Both the position numbers and the translations under genes were made by a program. Below are positions 27,189-37,800 of a stretch of 64,000 bases of DNA, one piece after another. Positions within the stretch are counted from its first letter, which is position 1. The number at the start of each line of letters is the position of its first letter. This DNA is from Shewanella japonica (GTDB taxonomy: Bacteria > Pseudomonadota > Gammaproteobacteria > Enterobacterales > Shewanellaceae). The notes beneath the pieces are model-generated. The model was given only the letters and a program-made list of their open reading frames with translations. It was not told the origin of the DNA and ran no database searches. The stretch lies in contig NZ_CP020472.1 of the NCBI RefSeq assembly GCF_002075795.1, positions 913,001 through 977,000 of the forward strand. Reading direction: 5' to 3'.

Positions 27189-28217
27189 ATGTCCACACTG
27201 ACCATTAAAAATGTTAAAAGTGACTACCAAGGGCAGGTCATACTTAATGGACTCAACTTAACGTTAGAGCAGGGAGAAATCGTTGCGCTGTTAGGGCCTA
27301 GTGGCTGCGGTAAAACCACGTTATTACGTGCTATTGCTGGTCTTCAAGCGATCAGTGAAGGTGAAATTATCATAAATGGTCAATCGCTAAGTGCTGATGG
27401 CGTATTTGTTCCCAGCGAAAAGCGTGGCATTGGGATGATTTTTCAAGATTATGCATTGTTTCCCCATTTAACCGTCAGTGATAATATTTTGTTTGGCGTT
27501 AAGGGGTTATCTGAAAAAGATCGCCAAGACCGCCTTGAGGATATGCTCGCTTTAGTTAAGCTTGAAGGCTTAGGGAAACGTTACCCTCATGAGTTATCAG
27601 GTGGCCAGCAACAACGTGTTTCGATTGCCAGAGCCTTAGCGTATCAACCCGAGATTTTACTTCTCGATGAGCCTTTTTCTAATATCGATTCTCAAGTGCG
27701 TAGTGAGATGATGCTGGAAATTAGACAGATCTTAAAGCAGCGTAATGTCAGTGCAGTTTTTGTCACTCACAGTAAAGATGAAGCATTTGTATTTGCAGAT
27801 AAACTGGCTTTATTTAAAGAAGGTGGAATTGTTCAGCATGGTATTGCAGAAGACTTGTACGGTGCGCCAAACGATCGTTACGTTGCAGAGTTTCTTGGTG
27901 AAGGTAATTACATTACCGTCACCATTAAAAGCGCCACGCAAGTCGCCTCCATATTAGGCTTAATAGAAAGCACTAGCCTGATAAAAAACGTGGTTAATAC
28001 TCAGGGGCAATTACTTCTCAGACCGCAGCAAATCGAGATTCAACCTGCAGCACAGGGGCAAGGTGAAATTGTCGAGCGACGTTTTCTGGGTACAATTTGT
28101 CATTATTGGGTTAAAGTAGGTCAACAGACGCTCGAAGTGAGAAGTCAGTTAACCGAACTGACATTAGGCCAGAAAGTTAATTTGTCCATATCAGCGCATC
28201 CGCTAGTGATTTTTTAG
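27189..28217 (+). CDS. fbpC: Ferric-iron ABC transporter ATPase
   Basis: 342 aa. ABC ATPase with Walker A GPSGCGKTTLLR (residues about 36-47), Q-loop IFQDYALFPH, signature LSGGQQQRVSIARAL, Walker B ILLLDEPFSNID and H-loop VTHSKDEA. Residues after about 240 form a TOBE-like C-terminal regulatory domain, typical of FbpC. It powers Fe(III) import with the two upstream products. The gene follows the permease with a 1-bp gap. Confidence 0.93.
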   Translation: MSTLTIKNVKSDYQGQVILNGLNLTLEQGEIVALLGPSGCGKTTLLRAIAGLQAISEGEIIINGQSLSADGVFVPSEKRGIGMIFQDYALFPHLTVSDNILFGVKGLSEKDRQDRLEDMLALVKLEGLGKRYPHELSGGQQQRVSIARALAYQPEILLLDEPFSNIDSQVRSEMMLEIRQILKQRNVSAVFVTHSKDEAFVFADKLALFKEGGIVQHGIAEDLYGAPNDRYVAEFLGEGNYITVTIKSATQVASILGLIESTSLIKNVVNTQGQLLLRPQQIEIQPAAQGQGEIVERRFLGTICHYWVKVGQQTLEVRSQLTELTLGQKVNLSISAHPLVIF

Positions 28218-28326
28218 TGACCTAAGTCTAAATTGATTAAATATTGCATAGAGCAGTAAGGAATAAATTGCTCAATTGCCTTAAACTCTTTATATCTTAT
28301 TATTGTTAAAGGTGATTGATTCCAAC

Positions 28327-29265
28327 ATGGAAACACAGAATATGCCTCGCGAACAGTTAGGGATTTGTGCTGAAGGAAATCTGCATAGCGTCTATTTGAT
28401 GTTTAATGCAAATGATGGTGTCGAAGATCAGCTTCGCCCATGTTTAGCCAATGTAGCCCAATATATTTATGAATTATCTGACCAATATGCAGATAGTGCA
28501 TTTAATGGCTTTGTTGCTATTGGTGCGAATTATTGGGATACCATTTTTGACGGACAAAGACCTGCTCAATTACGCCCTTTTCCTGCGATGAATGAAGGTA
28601 ATCGAGATGCACCTGCAATCGAATACGACTTATTCATGCATATCCGCTGCGATCGTTATGACATTTTGCATTTAGTTGCCAATGAAATTAGCCAAATGTT
28701 TGAAGGTTTGGTTGAGTTAATTGAAGAAGAACGTGGCTTTAGATTTATGGACAGCCGTGACTTAACTGGCTTTGTCGATGGTACAGAAAACCCGAAAGGG
28801 CGCAGCCGTCAAGAAGTTGCTTTAGTGGCTGATGAGGATATCTCATTTAAAGGCGGTAGTTATGTTCATGTGCAAAAATATGCCCATAACTTGAGTAAAT
28901 GGAATCGCCTACCGCAGAAGAAACAAGAAGATATCATTGGCCGTACTAAGCAAGATGATATTGAATACGCTTCTGAAGATAAGCCATTAACCAGCCATAT
29001 CAAGCGAGTTAATTTAAAAGATGCAGATGGTAAGTCGATGGAGATTTTACGCCAGAGCATGCCTTTTGGCTCGTTAAGAGAGCAAGGGTTGATGTTTATC
29101 TCGACCTGCCATAACCCAACTCATTTTGAAGAAATGCTACGCAGCATGATTTATGGTGACGGTCATGGTAATCACGACCACCTCATGCAGTTTACTAAAG
29201 CACTGACGGGGTCATCATTCTTTGCGCCATCATTAGATTTTTTAGCGCAGTTTGCTAACGACTAA
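28327..29265 (+). CDS. Dye-decolorizing (DyP-type) heme peroxidase
   Basis: 312 aa from the ATG at 28327; upstream in-frame TTG and GTG codons have no better ribosome site. The DyP signature with the distal Asp, GFVDGTENPKG, is near residue 145-155, and an Arg-containing stretch near residue 238 (ILRQSMPFGS) follows. It oxidises substrates with hydrogen peroxide using heme and resembles the cytoplasmic YfeX/TyrA subgroup; no signal peptide is present. Position directly after the iron-transport operon suggests a link with iron or heme, but it has its own upstream gap of 109 bp. Confidence 0.92.
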   Translation: METQNMPREQLGICAEGNLHSVYLMFNANDGVEDQLRPCLANVAQYIYELSDQYADSAFNGFVAIGANYWDTIFDGQRPAQLRPFPAMNEGNRDAPAIEYDLFMHIRCDRYDILHLVANEISQMFEGLVELIEEERGFRFMDSRDLTGFVDGTENPKGRSRQEVALVADEDISFKGGSYVHVQKYAHNLSKWNRLPQKKQEDIIGRTKQDDIEYASEDKPLTSHIKRVNLKDADGKSMEILRQSMPFGSLREQGLMFISTCHNPTHFEEMLRSMIYGDGHGNHDHLMQFTKALTGSSFFAPSLDFLAQFAND

Positions 29266-29310
29266 TTTTGCAAGATACGCGTTCTTGTAAGCTTGGGTAG
29301 ATTAAAACCA

Positions 29311-29340
29311 AAAAAAGCAATGCCAAGGCATTGCTTTTTT
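29311..29340. terminator. Bidirectional terminator between DyP gene and argR
   Basis: AAAAAAGCAATGCC / GGCATTGCTTTTTT stem between convergent genes. Confidence 0.9.
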
Positions 29341-29383
29341 ATTGCGTTTTCGTCCGTACTACAGACTCAACATAACGCTTGTT

Positions 29384-29854
29384 TTACTCGCTGTAGTTAA
29401 ACAGTGATTTAACTGTTTCTAACGTATCATCGATGGTTTTAATGCTGGATGGACAAATGAAGATCGTGTCGTCACCAGCAATGGTACCTAAAATGCCTTC
29501 AGGCTTACCTATTGAATCAAGTAATCGTGCGATGAGTTGTGCTGCACCTGGACTGGTACGCACTACAATCATAGCTTGGTTATGATCAACATCTAATACT
29601 AAGTTTTTAACTGGGCTACCTGCTGTCGGTACACCTAATTCAGCGGGCAAACAGTACACCATTTCTTGCTTAGCATTTCGAGTCCGCACCGCGCCAAACT
29701 TACTGAGCATGCGCGATACTTTAGATTGGTTTATGTTGCCAAAACCTTCTGCTTGTAGTGCGTTGACGATCTCACTTTGGCTACCAAAGCGCTCTTCCTT
29801 TAATATCGACTTAAACGTTTTAACGAGTTCATCCTGATTCTTGGTCGCTGGCAT
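29384..29854 (-). CDS. argR: Arginine repressor
   Basis: 156 aa, the usual length. An N-terminal winged helix with [20 protein letters not shown] and SKVSRML (about 28-56) binds DNA. The C-terminal domain has the arginine-binding [10 protein letters not shown] near residue 123-132. A hexamer in the presence of arginine represses arginine synthesis genes. It is divergent from mdh, the same arrangement as in E. coli, and the shared region contains ARG-box-like sites, suggesting autoregulation. Confidence 0.97.
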   Translation of the reverse strand: MPATKNQDELVKTFKSILKEERFGSQSEIVNALQAEGFGNINQSKVSRMLSKFGAVRTRNAKQEMVYCLPAELGVPTAGSPVKNLVLDVDHNQAMIVVRTSPGAAQLIARLLDSIGKPEGILGTIAGDDTIFICPSSIKTIDDTLETVKSLFNYSE

Positions 29855-29885
29855 ATTTTTTTTCGTCTTATAGTAATTTTTAAAT

Positions 29886-29976
29886 TGAATACAATATATT
29901 CACAAAACGGGTTCATTTTGAATATATAAACGTCACAAGTCAAGAAATAAGCTAAATCGGTGAATAAAAATTCACT
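29886..29976. promoter_or_regulatory. ARG-box cluster upstream of argR
   Basis: A perfect TGAAT-AAAA-ATTCA lies at 29961-29974. Weaker elements are TGAAT/ATTCA with longer spacing at 29886-29902 and a half site TGAATATATA at 29919. They cover the argR promoter region and fit ArgR self-repression. Only the first copy is a clean consensus match. Confidence 0.65.
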
Positions 29977-30100
29977 TTACAGTGTAAGTGCTAAATCAGG
30001 GATTATTGATATATATATCATAGAATAAGTTAATTGCTTTACTCCACTAAGGGATAATTGAAATTGTCTCGCTGATGCAGTAATGTGACGCCACAAGAAA

Positions 30101-30116
30101 TATGATCTATGTCACA
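30101..30116. promoter_or_regulatory. CRP-type site upstream of mdh
   Basis: TATGA-TCTATG-TCACA, one mismatch from TGTGA-N6-TCACA, 54 bp upstream of the mdh start. CRP control of mdh is plausible in this group. Confidence 0.6.
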
Positions 30117-30170
30117 GACTGAGAATCATAAACTTAGAAGTCAAACATAAGAACGTTATTGGAGATAATT

Positions 30171-31106
30171 ATGAAAGTAGCTGTACTTGGTGCTGCTGGC
30201 GGTATCGGCCAGGCCCTAGCTTTACTATTAAAAACTCAACTTCCTGCAGGCTCAAAGTTGTCTCTGTATGACATTGCTCCTGTAACACCAGGTGTTGCTG
30301 TCGATTTAAGCCACATCCCAACAGATGTTGAAGTGGCTGGTTTTGCTGGTGAAGATCCAACGCCTGCGCTAGTTGACGCTGATGTTGTTCTTATTTCTGC
30401 TGGTGTTGCACGTAAGCCTGGAATGGATCGTTCAGATCTATTTAACATCAATGCGGGTATCGTACGTAACCTTATTGAAAAAGTCGCTGCTACTTGCCCT
30501 AAAGCATTGATTGGTGTGATCACTAACCCAGTAAATACAACAGTTGCTATTGCTGCTGAAGTACTTAAAAAAGCGGGTGTTTACGATAAGAATCGTTTAT
30601 TCGGTGTGACGACACTTGATGTTATTCGTTCTGAAACTTTCATCGCTGAGCTTAAAGGCTTAAACGTTGCTGATGTTAACATTAACGTTATCGGCGGCCA
30701 CAGTGGTGTGACTATTCTTCCACTTCTTTCACAAGTTGAAGGCGTAAGCTTTACTGATGAAGAAGTTGCTTCACTAACAACTCGCATCCAAAACGCTGGT
30801 ACAGAAGTTGTTGAAGCTAAAGCCGGTGGCGGTAGTGCGACACTTTCAATGGGTCAAGCGGCATGTCGTTTCGGTCTATCTTTAGTTCGCGGCCTACAAG
30901 GTGAAGCAAACGTTGTTGAATGTGCATACGTAGATGGCGGCAGCGAGCACGCTGAATTCTTCGCACAGCCTGTTGTATTAGGTAAAAACGGCGTAGAAAA
31001 AGTACTTCCATACGGTGAAGTAAGCGCATTTGAAGCAAACGCACGTGATGCAATGCTTGATACGTTAAAAGGCGATATCGACCTAGGTGTTGAATTCGTT
31101 AAGTAA
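30171..31106 (+). CDS. mdh: Malate dehydrogenase
   Basis: 311 aa, as in enterobacterial Mdh (312). NAD-binding [12 protein letters not shown] begins at residue 7. The catalytic His is in [15 protein letters not shown] near 177, and substrate Arg residues are in [12 protein letters not shown]. It interconverts malate and oxaloacetate in the TCA cycle. The ATG at 30171 follows GGAGATAATT at good spacing; the slightly longer open frame is not needed. The codon choice is regular, as in a highly expressed gene. Confidence 0.97.
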   Translation: MKVAVLGAAGGIGQALALLLKTQLPAGSKLSLYDIAPVTPGVAVDLSHIPTDVEVAGFAGEDPTPALVDADVVLISAGVARKPGMDRSDLFNINAGIVRNLIEKVAATCPKALIGVITNPVNTTVAIAAEVLKKAGVYDKNRLFGVTTLDVIRSETFIAELKGLNVADVNINVIGGHSGVTILPLLSQVEGVSFTDEEVASLTTRIQNAGTEVVEAKAGGGSATLSMGQAACRFGLSLVRGLQGEANVVECAYVDGGSEHAEFFAQPVVLGKNGVEKVLPYGEVSAFEANARDAMLDTLKGDIDLGVEFVK

Positions 31107-31122
31107 GCTCATCGTTTACGAC

Positions 31123-31151
31123 AAAAAGCGAAGCCTAGGCTTCGCTTTTTT
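31123..31151. terminator. Terminator after mdh
   Basis: AAAAAGCGAAGCC / GGCTTCGCTTTTT stem; symmetric, so it can serve the convergent gene as well. Confidence 0.9.
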
Positions 31152-31168
31152 GTGTCTGTAATCTGCAG

Positions 31169-32029
31169 TTACCACTGCACTGTTTTACCTTGCCAATCAA
31201 GAAACTCTGCTTGGTTGTTAAATTCAATACCTTGGTGAATTGTGAGTAATTGCTGGGCGACGAAGTCTGCGGTGAACAATTTCCCTTCGGGAACGTTAGC
31301 CTGAAAAGGTTTAGATAACTCGGTATCGGTTGTACCAGGGTGAAACGCGATCAATTTTGTATTTTTAGCTCGGCGTGCATACTCAATTGCACTGGTTTTT
31401 ATTAACATATTCAGTGCCGCTTTTGATGCTCTGTAGCTATACCAGCCTCCTAACTGATTTTCACTGATACTGCCAACTCTGGCACTTAACACACTGATGA
31501 TGCATGCCTGCTTGCCGTTTACGAGTTTAACGAGATGTTGAAGCCACATCATTGGCACTAATGTGTTGGATTGAAAGACTGACAGCATAGATGCTGGGGT
31601 AATATCTTCAAGGCGCTTTTCTGGCGATAAAACAGTTGATGGCTCAATTTGTAGATTTTCTGGACTCTTTGAGGTCTGTGGATTATGTGTATGGACTGAC
31701 ATTTGATTGTTTAATGAATGCAATCTGCCATTACAAATAAACACCTTGGTGATACGCCCTTTAATTGATGATAGAGCAAGGCACACTCTTGCTATGTTTT
31801 CGTTAGCGTCATTACTGGCGCTATTGCCTGAGCCATTCATGGTGTAATCGCAGGAAATGTGGTGATGAATGTTATTGCTAACATTAAAAACCAGTTCTTT
31901 TTGACTGATGGTAATGATTTGCTCAATCTCAGCATTATCAGCGAGCTCGGTGAAAATCGCTTTTGCAATACCTGAAGATGCGCCGATAACAATGGCAGTG
32001 TTAACGGCTTGAACACGACAGATATCCAT
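31169..32029 (-). CDS. Short-chain dehydrogenase/reductase
   Basis: 286 aa. N-terminal NAD(P) motif GASSGIAKAI near residue 17, and the catalytic Tyr-x3-Lys in YSYRASKAAL with an upstream Ser (ISVLSARVGS). It resembles C-factor/CsgA-like SDRs. A low-conservation stretch at about 115-135 (HTHNPQTSKSPENLQ) looks like an insertion. The substrate is unknown. The start lies 3 bp after the stop of the DCC-family gene, so the two probably form an operon. Confidence 0.87.
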   Translation of the reverse strand: MDICRVQAVNTAIVIGASSGIAKAIFTELADNAEIEQIITISQKELVFNVSNNIHHHISCDYTMNGSGNSASNDANENIARVCLALSSIKGRITKVFICNGRLHSLNNQMSVHTHNPQTSKSPENLQIEPSTVLSPEKRLEDITPASMLSVFQSNTLVPMMWLQHLVKLVNGKQACIISVLSARVGSISENQLGGWYSYRASKAALNMLIKTSAIEYARRAKNTKLIAFHPGTTDTELSKPFQANVPEGKLFTADFVAQQLLTIHQGIEFNNQAEFLDWQGKTVQW

Positions 32030-32032
32030 AGG

Positions 32033-32422
32033 CTACTTCAACTTACAGCTACCGTCTTCACAACGTTGCTGTCCTGTGAGTAGATAAGAAATTTGGTAGC
32101 GATTTTTCGCAAATCCACGATAAGCGATATCAGCAAAAGGTTTAACACAAGGTAAGCGTAATAATTGAATCCACTTATGCTTACCTGTTAATGCCCAAGC
32201 TTTAGCTGTCACATCTAATCCCGTTAGAATTGTGCCGTCATTTGTTTCTGCATGCAGGATGTTATTGGCCACAGATAAATCAATATGGGGGTATTTTTCT
32301 TCGAAATTGTCTTGGTTTAAATCAGCCAATTCAATTTTGTGTAATCGATCGTGCTTCTTAAGTTGCGCCATTTCGTTAGAACATAATGGACAAGCGCTAT
32401 CGTAAAAAATTCGTAACTCCAT
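32033..32422 (-). CDS. DCC-family (DUF393) thiol-disulfide oxidoreductase-like protein
   Basis: 129 aa from the ATG at 32422, which has GAGG seven bases upstream; a longer frame upstream is not supported. The DxxCPLC signature (YDSACPLCSNEM) starts at residue 7, followed by ADLNQDNF, typical of DUF393 proteins. The family has a predicted thioredoxin-like fold with a CxxC site. First gene of a two-gene unit with the SDR. Confidence 0.85.
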   Translation of the reverse strand: MELRIFYDSACPLCSNEMAQLKKHDRLHKIELADLNQDNFEEKYPHIDLSVANNILHAETNDGTILTGLDVTAKAWALTGKHKWIQLLRLPCVKPFADIAYRGFAKNRYQISYLLTGQQRCEDGSCKLK

Positions 32423-32563
32423 AGTGCACCTCAGCCTGTTTGGGTTAAAAATCAATACGTCGATTGTCACAAGTTAGATCTTTTTTGTGCTCTAGTGCAC
32501 CTATTATGGGGTGTCATTGAATGTTAGTATCGTACTAATTGCTCACTTTTGACGGAACAAAAC

Positions 32564-33649
32564 ATGAAGAAACTCAGCCAGTTTAGTTCTTTTTTAGTTA
32601 TATTCCCCTCGATAATTTCCAGTGTTTTACTCAGTGTTGCCAACGCAGAAGAAGGCAGTGAAGCCACCAGTCGTGATATCCCTCGTCCAGTCAAAGTGCT
32701 GCAAGTTGATGTGGGCTCTGAATACCGTGAGCGCTTTTTACCAGGCGAAGTTAAAGCCTCAGAAAAAGCGGCATTGTCATTTCGAGTCTCAGGTGAAATT
32801 GCTGAAATCTTTGTTAGACCTGGAGATGCCGTTGAACCAGGAGATATATTAGCCACACTCGATAGTGATATTTATCAGCAACACTTAGCCATGGCGCAAG
32901 CACAATTCGAGTTAGCTAAAGTGTTGTTTGAGCGCAATGAGTCTTTGGTTGAGCAAGGGGTGGTATCACGTAACGATTATGACCAAGCTAAAAGTGATTT
33001 TACCGTAGCTCAAGCTGCACTGGATAAAGCCAAAACCGATGTGACCTACACTAAGTTGCGTGCCCCCTATCAAGGGGTGATTTCTAAACGCAGTAAGCGT
33101 GAGTTTGAGTTTGTCCAAGCACAAGAAGAAGTCATGGGGATTCGAACTGATGCATCTGCAGATATTAGTTTCCAATTGCCAGAGCAATTTATAGGTTTTT
33201 TACAAAAATCTGATAAAGGCTTAGAAGATATAGACAACATAGAAGTTAAGTTTGATAGCCGCGATCAATGGTATGTCGCTCGCTTAAAAGAGCTTAATAC
33301 CGTTGCCGACCCTACAACTAGTAGTTACACCATTATATTAACTTTACCAATGCCAGATGAACTGAATGTTCTACCTGGCATGTCAGCACGAGTCAAAGTT
33401 AAGTTGCCCGCAAGAACGGCCGATGCCCATCCGAAAATCCCTAAAGGCGCAGTGGTCAAAGAAAACCAACAAGCCTATGTATTTACTTGGTCACCGACTC
33501 AGCAACGAGTCAAAAAGGTACCTGTTACCCTACAGGGAACTCGAATGATGTCAGGGCTAAATGATGGTGATTGGCTCGTCGTCGCAGGAGCCGCTGAGCT
33601 TAAAGATGGCCAAGCAGCGGTGAAGTGGATTAAAGAGCGAGGCTTATAA
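32564..33649 (+). CDS. RND efflux periplasmic adaptor, first of two
   Basis: 361 aa from the ATG at 32564. Signal peptide about residues 1-28 (ending VANA). HlyD/AcrA-type membrane fusion protein with a split lipoyl domain (FRVSGEIAEIFVRPGDAVEPGD and TYTKLRAPYQGVISK), a helical hairpin between (residues 100-140) and a beta-barrel after. It joins the inner-membrane pump to an outer-membrane channel. It is separated from the second adaptor by 1 bp. It lacks a lipobox, unlike its neighbour. Confidence 0.9.
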   Translation: MKKLSQFSSFLVIFPSIISSVLLSVANAEEGSEATSRDIPRPVKVLQVDVGSEYRERFLPGEVKASEKAALSFRVSGEIAEIFVRPGDAVEPGDILATLDSDIYQQHLAMAQAQFELAKVLFERNESLVEQGVVSRNDYDQAKSDFTVAQAALDKAKTDVTYTKLRAPYQGVISKRSKREFEFVQAQEEVMGIRTDASADISFQLPEQFIGFLQKSDKGLEDIDNIEVKFDSRDQWYVARLKELNTVADPTTSSYTIILTLPMPDELNVLPGMSARVKVKLPARTADAHPKIPKGAVVKENQQAYVFTWSPTQQRVKKVPVTLQGTRMMSGLNDGDWLVVAGAAELKDGQAAVKWIKERGL

Positions 33650-33650
33650 T

Positions 33651-34766
33651 ATGCAACGGATTCAACATTCTAGAATGAGTTTTATCATTAATCGTCTAGG
33701 GGTTGTTGCCTTAGGCCTATTGAGCTTATCTGCCTGTGAGCGCACTGTAGACATTGAGCCAACAAAAACCTTAGTGAAAACTTATACCTTGCCTCATGCT
33801 AATAATGAAGTGATGCGTGAATTTAATGGTGTGGCTAGAGCGCAAGATTTAACGAATCTGTCTTTTAGAGTTGAGGGGCGAATAGAGCGTATACCTGCAA
33901 CCAAAGGCAAGTCGGTTGAAAAAGGTGAGTTACTCGCCGTACTTGAAAAACGTGACTACACCATTGCCTTAAGCGATCGTCAAGCACGTTTAGAAGTCAG
34001 TTATAAACAGGCCCAACGAGGCAAGCAGTTAGTTGAAAGTAAGCTAATGGCACAATCTGACTACGATGAAATGAATGCCCAATATTTAGTGGCCAAAGCA
34101 GAAGAGCGCCAAGCTGAGTTAAACCTGCAATACACAGAATTGCGCGCGCCATTTTCAGGGATTGTCAGTGATGTATTTTTAGAGTCTTTTGAAAATGTGC
34201 AGCCGGGTGTATCTGTACTCAGTATTCAAAAAGTTGAGCGTATTGAAGTTGATGTGCAAATTCCAGATATGCTGATTGCTGTTTCAAAAAAGCAAGAAGA
34301 CAGAGAGAGTCAAGCCAAGTTGAATGTCAGCTTTGAGGCTTTTCCTAATACTCAATTTAGCGGCCGTTTATTAGAGGTCAACACCGAAAAAGATCCCACG
34401 ACATCAACTTATATTGCCACCATTGCAGTGGACTTAGACCCCAAATATAAAGTGTTAGAAGGCATGCCAGCAAAAGTACAAGTTAACTTGAGCGACATGA
34501 CTTACACCTATCATCGAGAATATTTAGTGCTAATCGAAGCGGTTGTTATGCAAGATGGTAGTGATATTGATGCACAAAATAGTGGTGTTTGGCTTTACAA
34601 CGCTGCCGATAATTCGATTCAGTATCAACCAGTAACACTGGGGGTTATTGTCGGTGATGAAATTGAAGTGATCAGTGGCCTTGATGATGGCCAAACCATT
34701 ATCACAACAGGCGCAGCCCGTTTAGTTAAAGGCCAGCAAGTACAGTTACTAGAGGAGGGAGCATGA
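33651..34766 (+). CDS. RND efflux periplasmic adaptor, second, lipoprotein
   Basis: 371 aa. Lipoprotein signal with lipobox LSAC near residue 29. Same adaptor plan: lipoyl halves FRVEGRIERIPATKGKSVEKGE and YTELRAPFSGIVSDV around a short hairpin, then beta-barrel and membrane-proximal domains. It follows the first adaptor by 1 bp and precedes the pump gene by 67 bp. The two adaptors may form a mixed hexamer, as known for TriAB; that is inference. Confidence 0.9.
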   Translation: MQRIQHSRMSFIINRLGVVALGLLSLSACERTVDIEPTKTLVKTYTLPHANNEVMREFNGVARAQDLTNLSFRVEGRIERIPATKGKSVEKGELLAVLEKRDYTIALSDRQARLEVSYKQAQRGKQLVESKLMAQSDYDEMNAQYLVAKAEERQAELNLQYTELRAPFSGIVSDVFLESFENVQPGVSVLSIQKVERIEVDVQIPDMLIAVSKKQEDRESQAKLNVSFEAFPNTQFSGRLLEVNTEKDPTTSTYIATIAVDLDPKYKVLEGMPAKVQVNLSDMTYTYHREYLVLIEAVVMQDGSDIDAQNSGVWLYNAADNSIQYQPVTLGVIVGDEIEVISGLDDGQTIITTGAARLVKGQQVQLLEEGA

Positions 34767-34833
34767 TGACTCGGTATCCAAAAGTACTCCTTAATAACGC
34801 CAATCACTCAACTGATACAAGGGAAAGTGTGTA

Positions 34834-37800
34834 ATGAATATAGCAGGCTACTTTGTTAAAAATACTGTGATCAGTTGGATGTTTACCCTAATACTGCTTA
34901 TTGGCGGTTTGATGGCATTTACTGGACTAGGCCAATTGGAAGATCCGCCTTTTACCATTAAAGATGCTGTGGTTGTCACCTTATATCCTGGTGCAACGTC
35001 CACAGAGGTGGAAGAAGAAGTCACCTACCCAATTGAAAAGGCAATTCAAGCATTGCCCTATGTCGACTATATTCGCTCACTCAGTACCTCGGGTATGTCG
35101 CAAATTACGGTAACCATGAAGAACATCTATGGCCCTGAAGAATTGCCGCAGATATGGGATGAACTGCGCCGTAAAGTCAACGACATGTCATCAAGTTTAC
35201 CGCCAGGAGTACAAGCGCCTATCGTCAATGATGATTTTGGCGATGTGTACGGCATCATGTTGATGGTGAGCGGCACGGACTACAGCTATCGAGATATTCT
35301 CGATTACGTCGACTATGTAAAACGTGAGCTCGAATTGGTGCCAGGTGTCGGTAAAGTGTCATTGGCAGGGAACCAGCAAGAGCAGGTGTTTGTTGAAATG
35401 TCGTTGAACAAAGCGGCGAGTTCTAACATCGACCCCTCATTGATTCAAAATCTACTTAACTCGCAAAACATGGTGTCAGATGCGGGTAATATTCGGGTAT
35501 CTGCCGATAACTTAAAAATTCGTACCAGTGGCGGCTTTAAGTCTGTCAGTGAGCTTGAAGAGTTAATCATTCCCGGTACCCAAGGTGACAAGCTAATTTA
35601 TCTAAAAGATGTCGCTACTGTTTCTCGTGGTTTTCAAAATATCCCGACCAATTTACTCAAGTTTAATCAGCATGACTCCATCAACATAGGTATATCGTTT
35701 TCGACTGGGGTCAATGTTGTTGAGGTGGGTAAAGCCATTGACGCAAAACTTGCCAGCATTGAAAGTGTACGCCCTGCAGGTATGGTGATTGAAACCATGT
35801 ACAACCAGCCTAATGAAGTTGATGCCTCCGTCGGCAGCTTTGTGTGGAACCTCATTGCAGCAGTGGTGATTGTTGTAGGGGTATTGCTGGTATTTATGGG
35901 CTTTAAATCAGGGATATTAATTGGATTAATCCTATTTTTAACCTGTTTGGGCACCTTTATGCTGATGTTGCAGGCTGAGATTGAACTGCAACGTATCTCC
36001 CTCGGGGCATTAATTATTGCCTTAGGGATGCTGGTGGATAATGCCATTGTGATTGTTGAAGGCATACTCATCGGTCGGCAACGTGGACAAACAACCCTAG
36101 AGGCAGCTCAAGGCATCGTTAAACAAACAATGTGGCCATTACTTGGCGCAACTGTCATTGCGATTACAGCTTTTGCACCCATTGGGCTCTCTCCAGATTC
36201 GACGGGTGAATTTGCAGGGTCGTTATTCTGGGTATTACTGTTTTCGCTGTTTTTATCTTGGATTACTGCGATCACGATTACGCCATTTTTCGCGCAATTA
36301 TTTTTTGGCTCGGAAGCTGAAAAAGTGGAAGGTGAACCAAAAGATCCGTATGGCGGTGCCTTCTTCATGTATTACAAGGCACTACTTGACGTGTGTATGC
36401 GCTTTCGTTGGGTCAGTGTGATTGCCGTTGTTATTGCGTTTTGCGCCTCTATTTATGGCTTTGCTTACGTTAAGCAATCCTTTTTCCCGCCTTCTACCAC
36501 ACCTATATTTTTAGTCGATGTGTGGATGCCAGAAGGGACCGATATTCGTGAAACTCAAACCGTCGTTGAAGGGATGGAGGCCATCGCGTTTAACCTTGAT
36601 AATGTCGAGTATGTGGCATCTACCATAGGTAAAGGTTTTCCTCGTTTCTTATTGACTTATTCGCCTGAGAAAAATTACGCATCCTATGCGCAAATTGCGT
36701 TAAGAACATCAGATTTTGAAACCTTATCTGATGTGATGGTGACCTTTCGCAGGGACGTAGAGCGCAGTTATCCGCAAGCGCAGCTTAAATTTAAGCGCTT
36801 AGAAATTGGTCCATCAACGGATGCCAAAATCGAAGCGAGGATCAGCGGCGCCGACCCTGATGTATTGCGTAGTATTGCAGCACAAGTGATGGAGATATTT
36901 AATGCTACGCCAGCCACAGTCAATGTACGTCACGACTGGCGTGAGCGGGTGAAATACATTGCCCCTCGGTTTAATGAAACCCAAGCTCGCCGTCTAGGTA
37001 TTGTAAAAAGTGAAGTCGATGAGGCATTAAAATTTTCGTTCACTGGCTTACAAATCGGGGTTTACCGTGAAGGAACAACCTTGCTGCCGATTATCGGTCG
37101 CTTACCTGAAGATGAGCGCATTGATATCGAATCCTTAGAGAGTATTCGTATTTGGAGCCCAGCGCTAAGTGCCTTTGTACCTCTGCAACAAGTGGTTGAT
37201 GGTTTTGAGGTGAAGTTTGAAGATCCTATTATTCAACGTCGGGATCGTAAACGTACCTTAACTGTATTTGCCGATACCGATTTTGAATACGGTATTCTCC
37301 CAGCTGAACTGTTTGCCAAAATCAAACCTAAAGTAGAGGCACTCGAGTTACCAGTAGGGTATGAGCTGCAATGGGGAGGGGAATATGAATCATCGACAGA
37401 TGCGCAAGAGTCATTATTTGCGACCTTGCCATTAGGCTTTTTATTCATGTTTTTGATTACCGTGTTCTTGTTTAATTCGGTAAGAAAACCCTTGGTTATC
37501 TGGGCTTGTGTACCATTAGCTATTATTGGTATTACATCTGGATTGTTAATCCTTGATAAACCATTTAGCTTTATGGCGTTGTTAGGCATGCTCAGCTTAT
37601 CGGGCATGCTACTGAAAAACGGGATTGTTTTATTGGATCAAATTAACACTGACATCAACGAAGGAATAGAAACCTTTGAAGCTGTGTTTAACTCAACGGT
37701 GAGTCGTGTGCGACCTGTTTGTATGGCCGCCATAACCACGATTTTAGGTGTGTTGCCACTGTTAACCGACGCTTTCTTTGAGTCGCTTGCAGCAGTAGTC

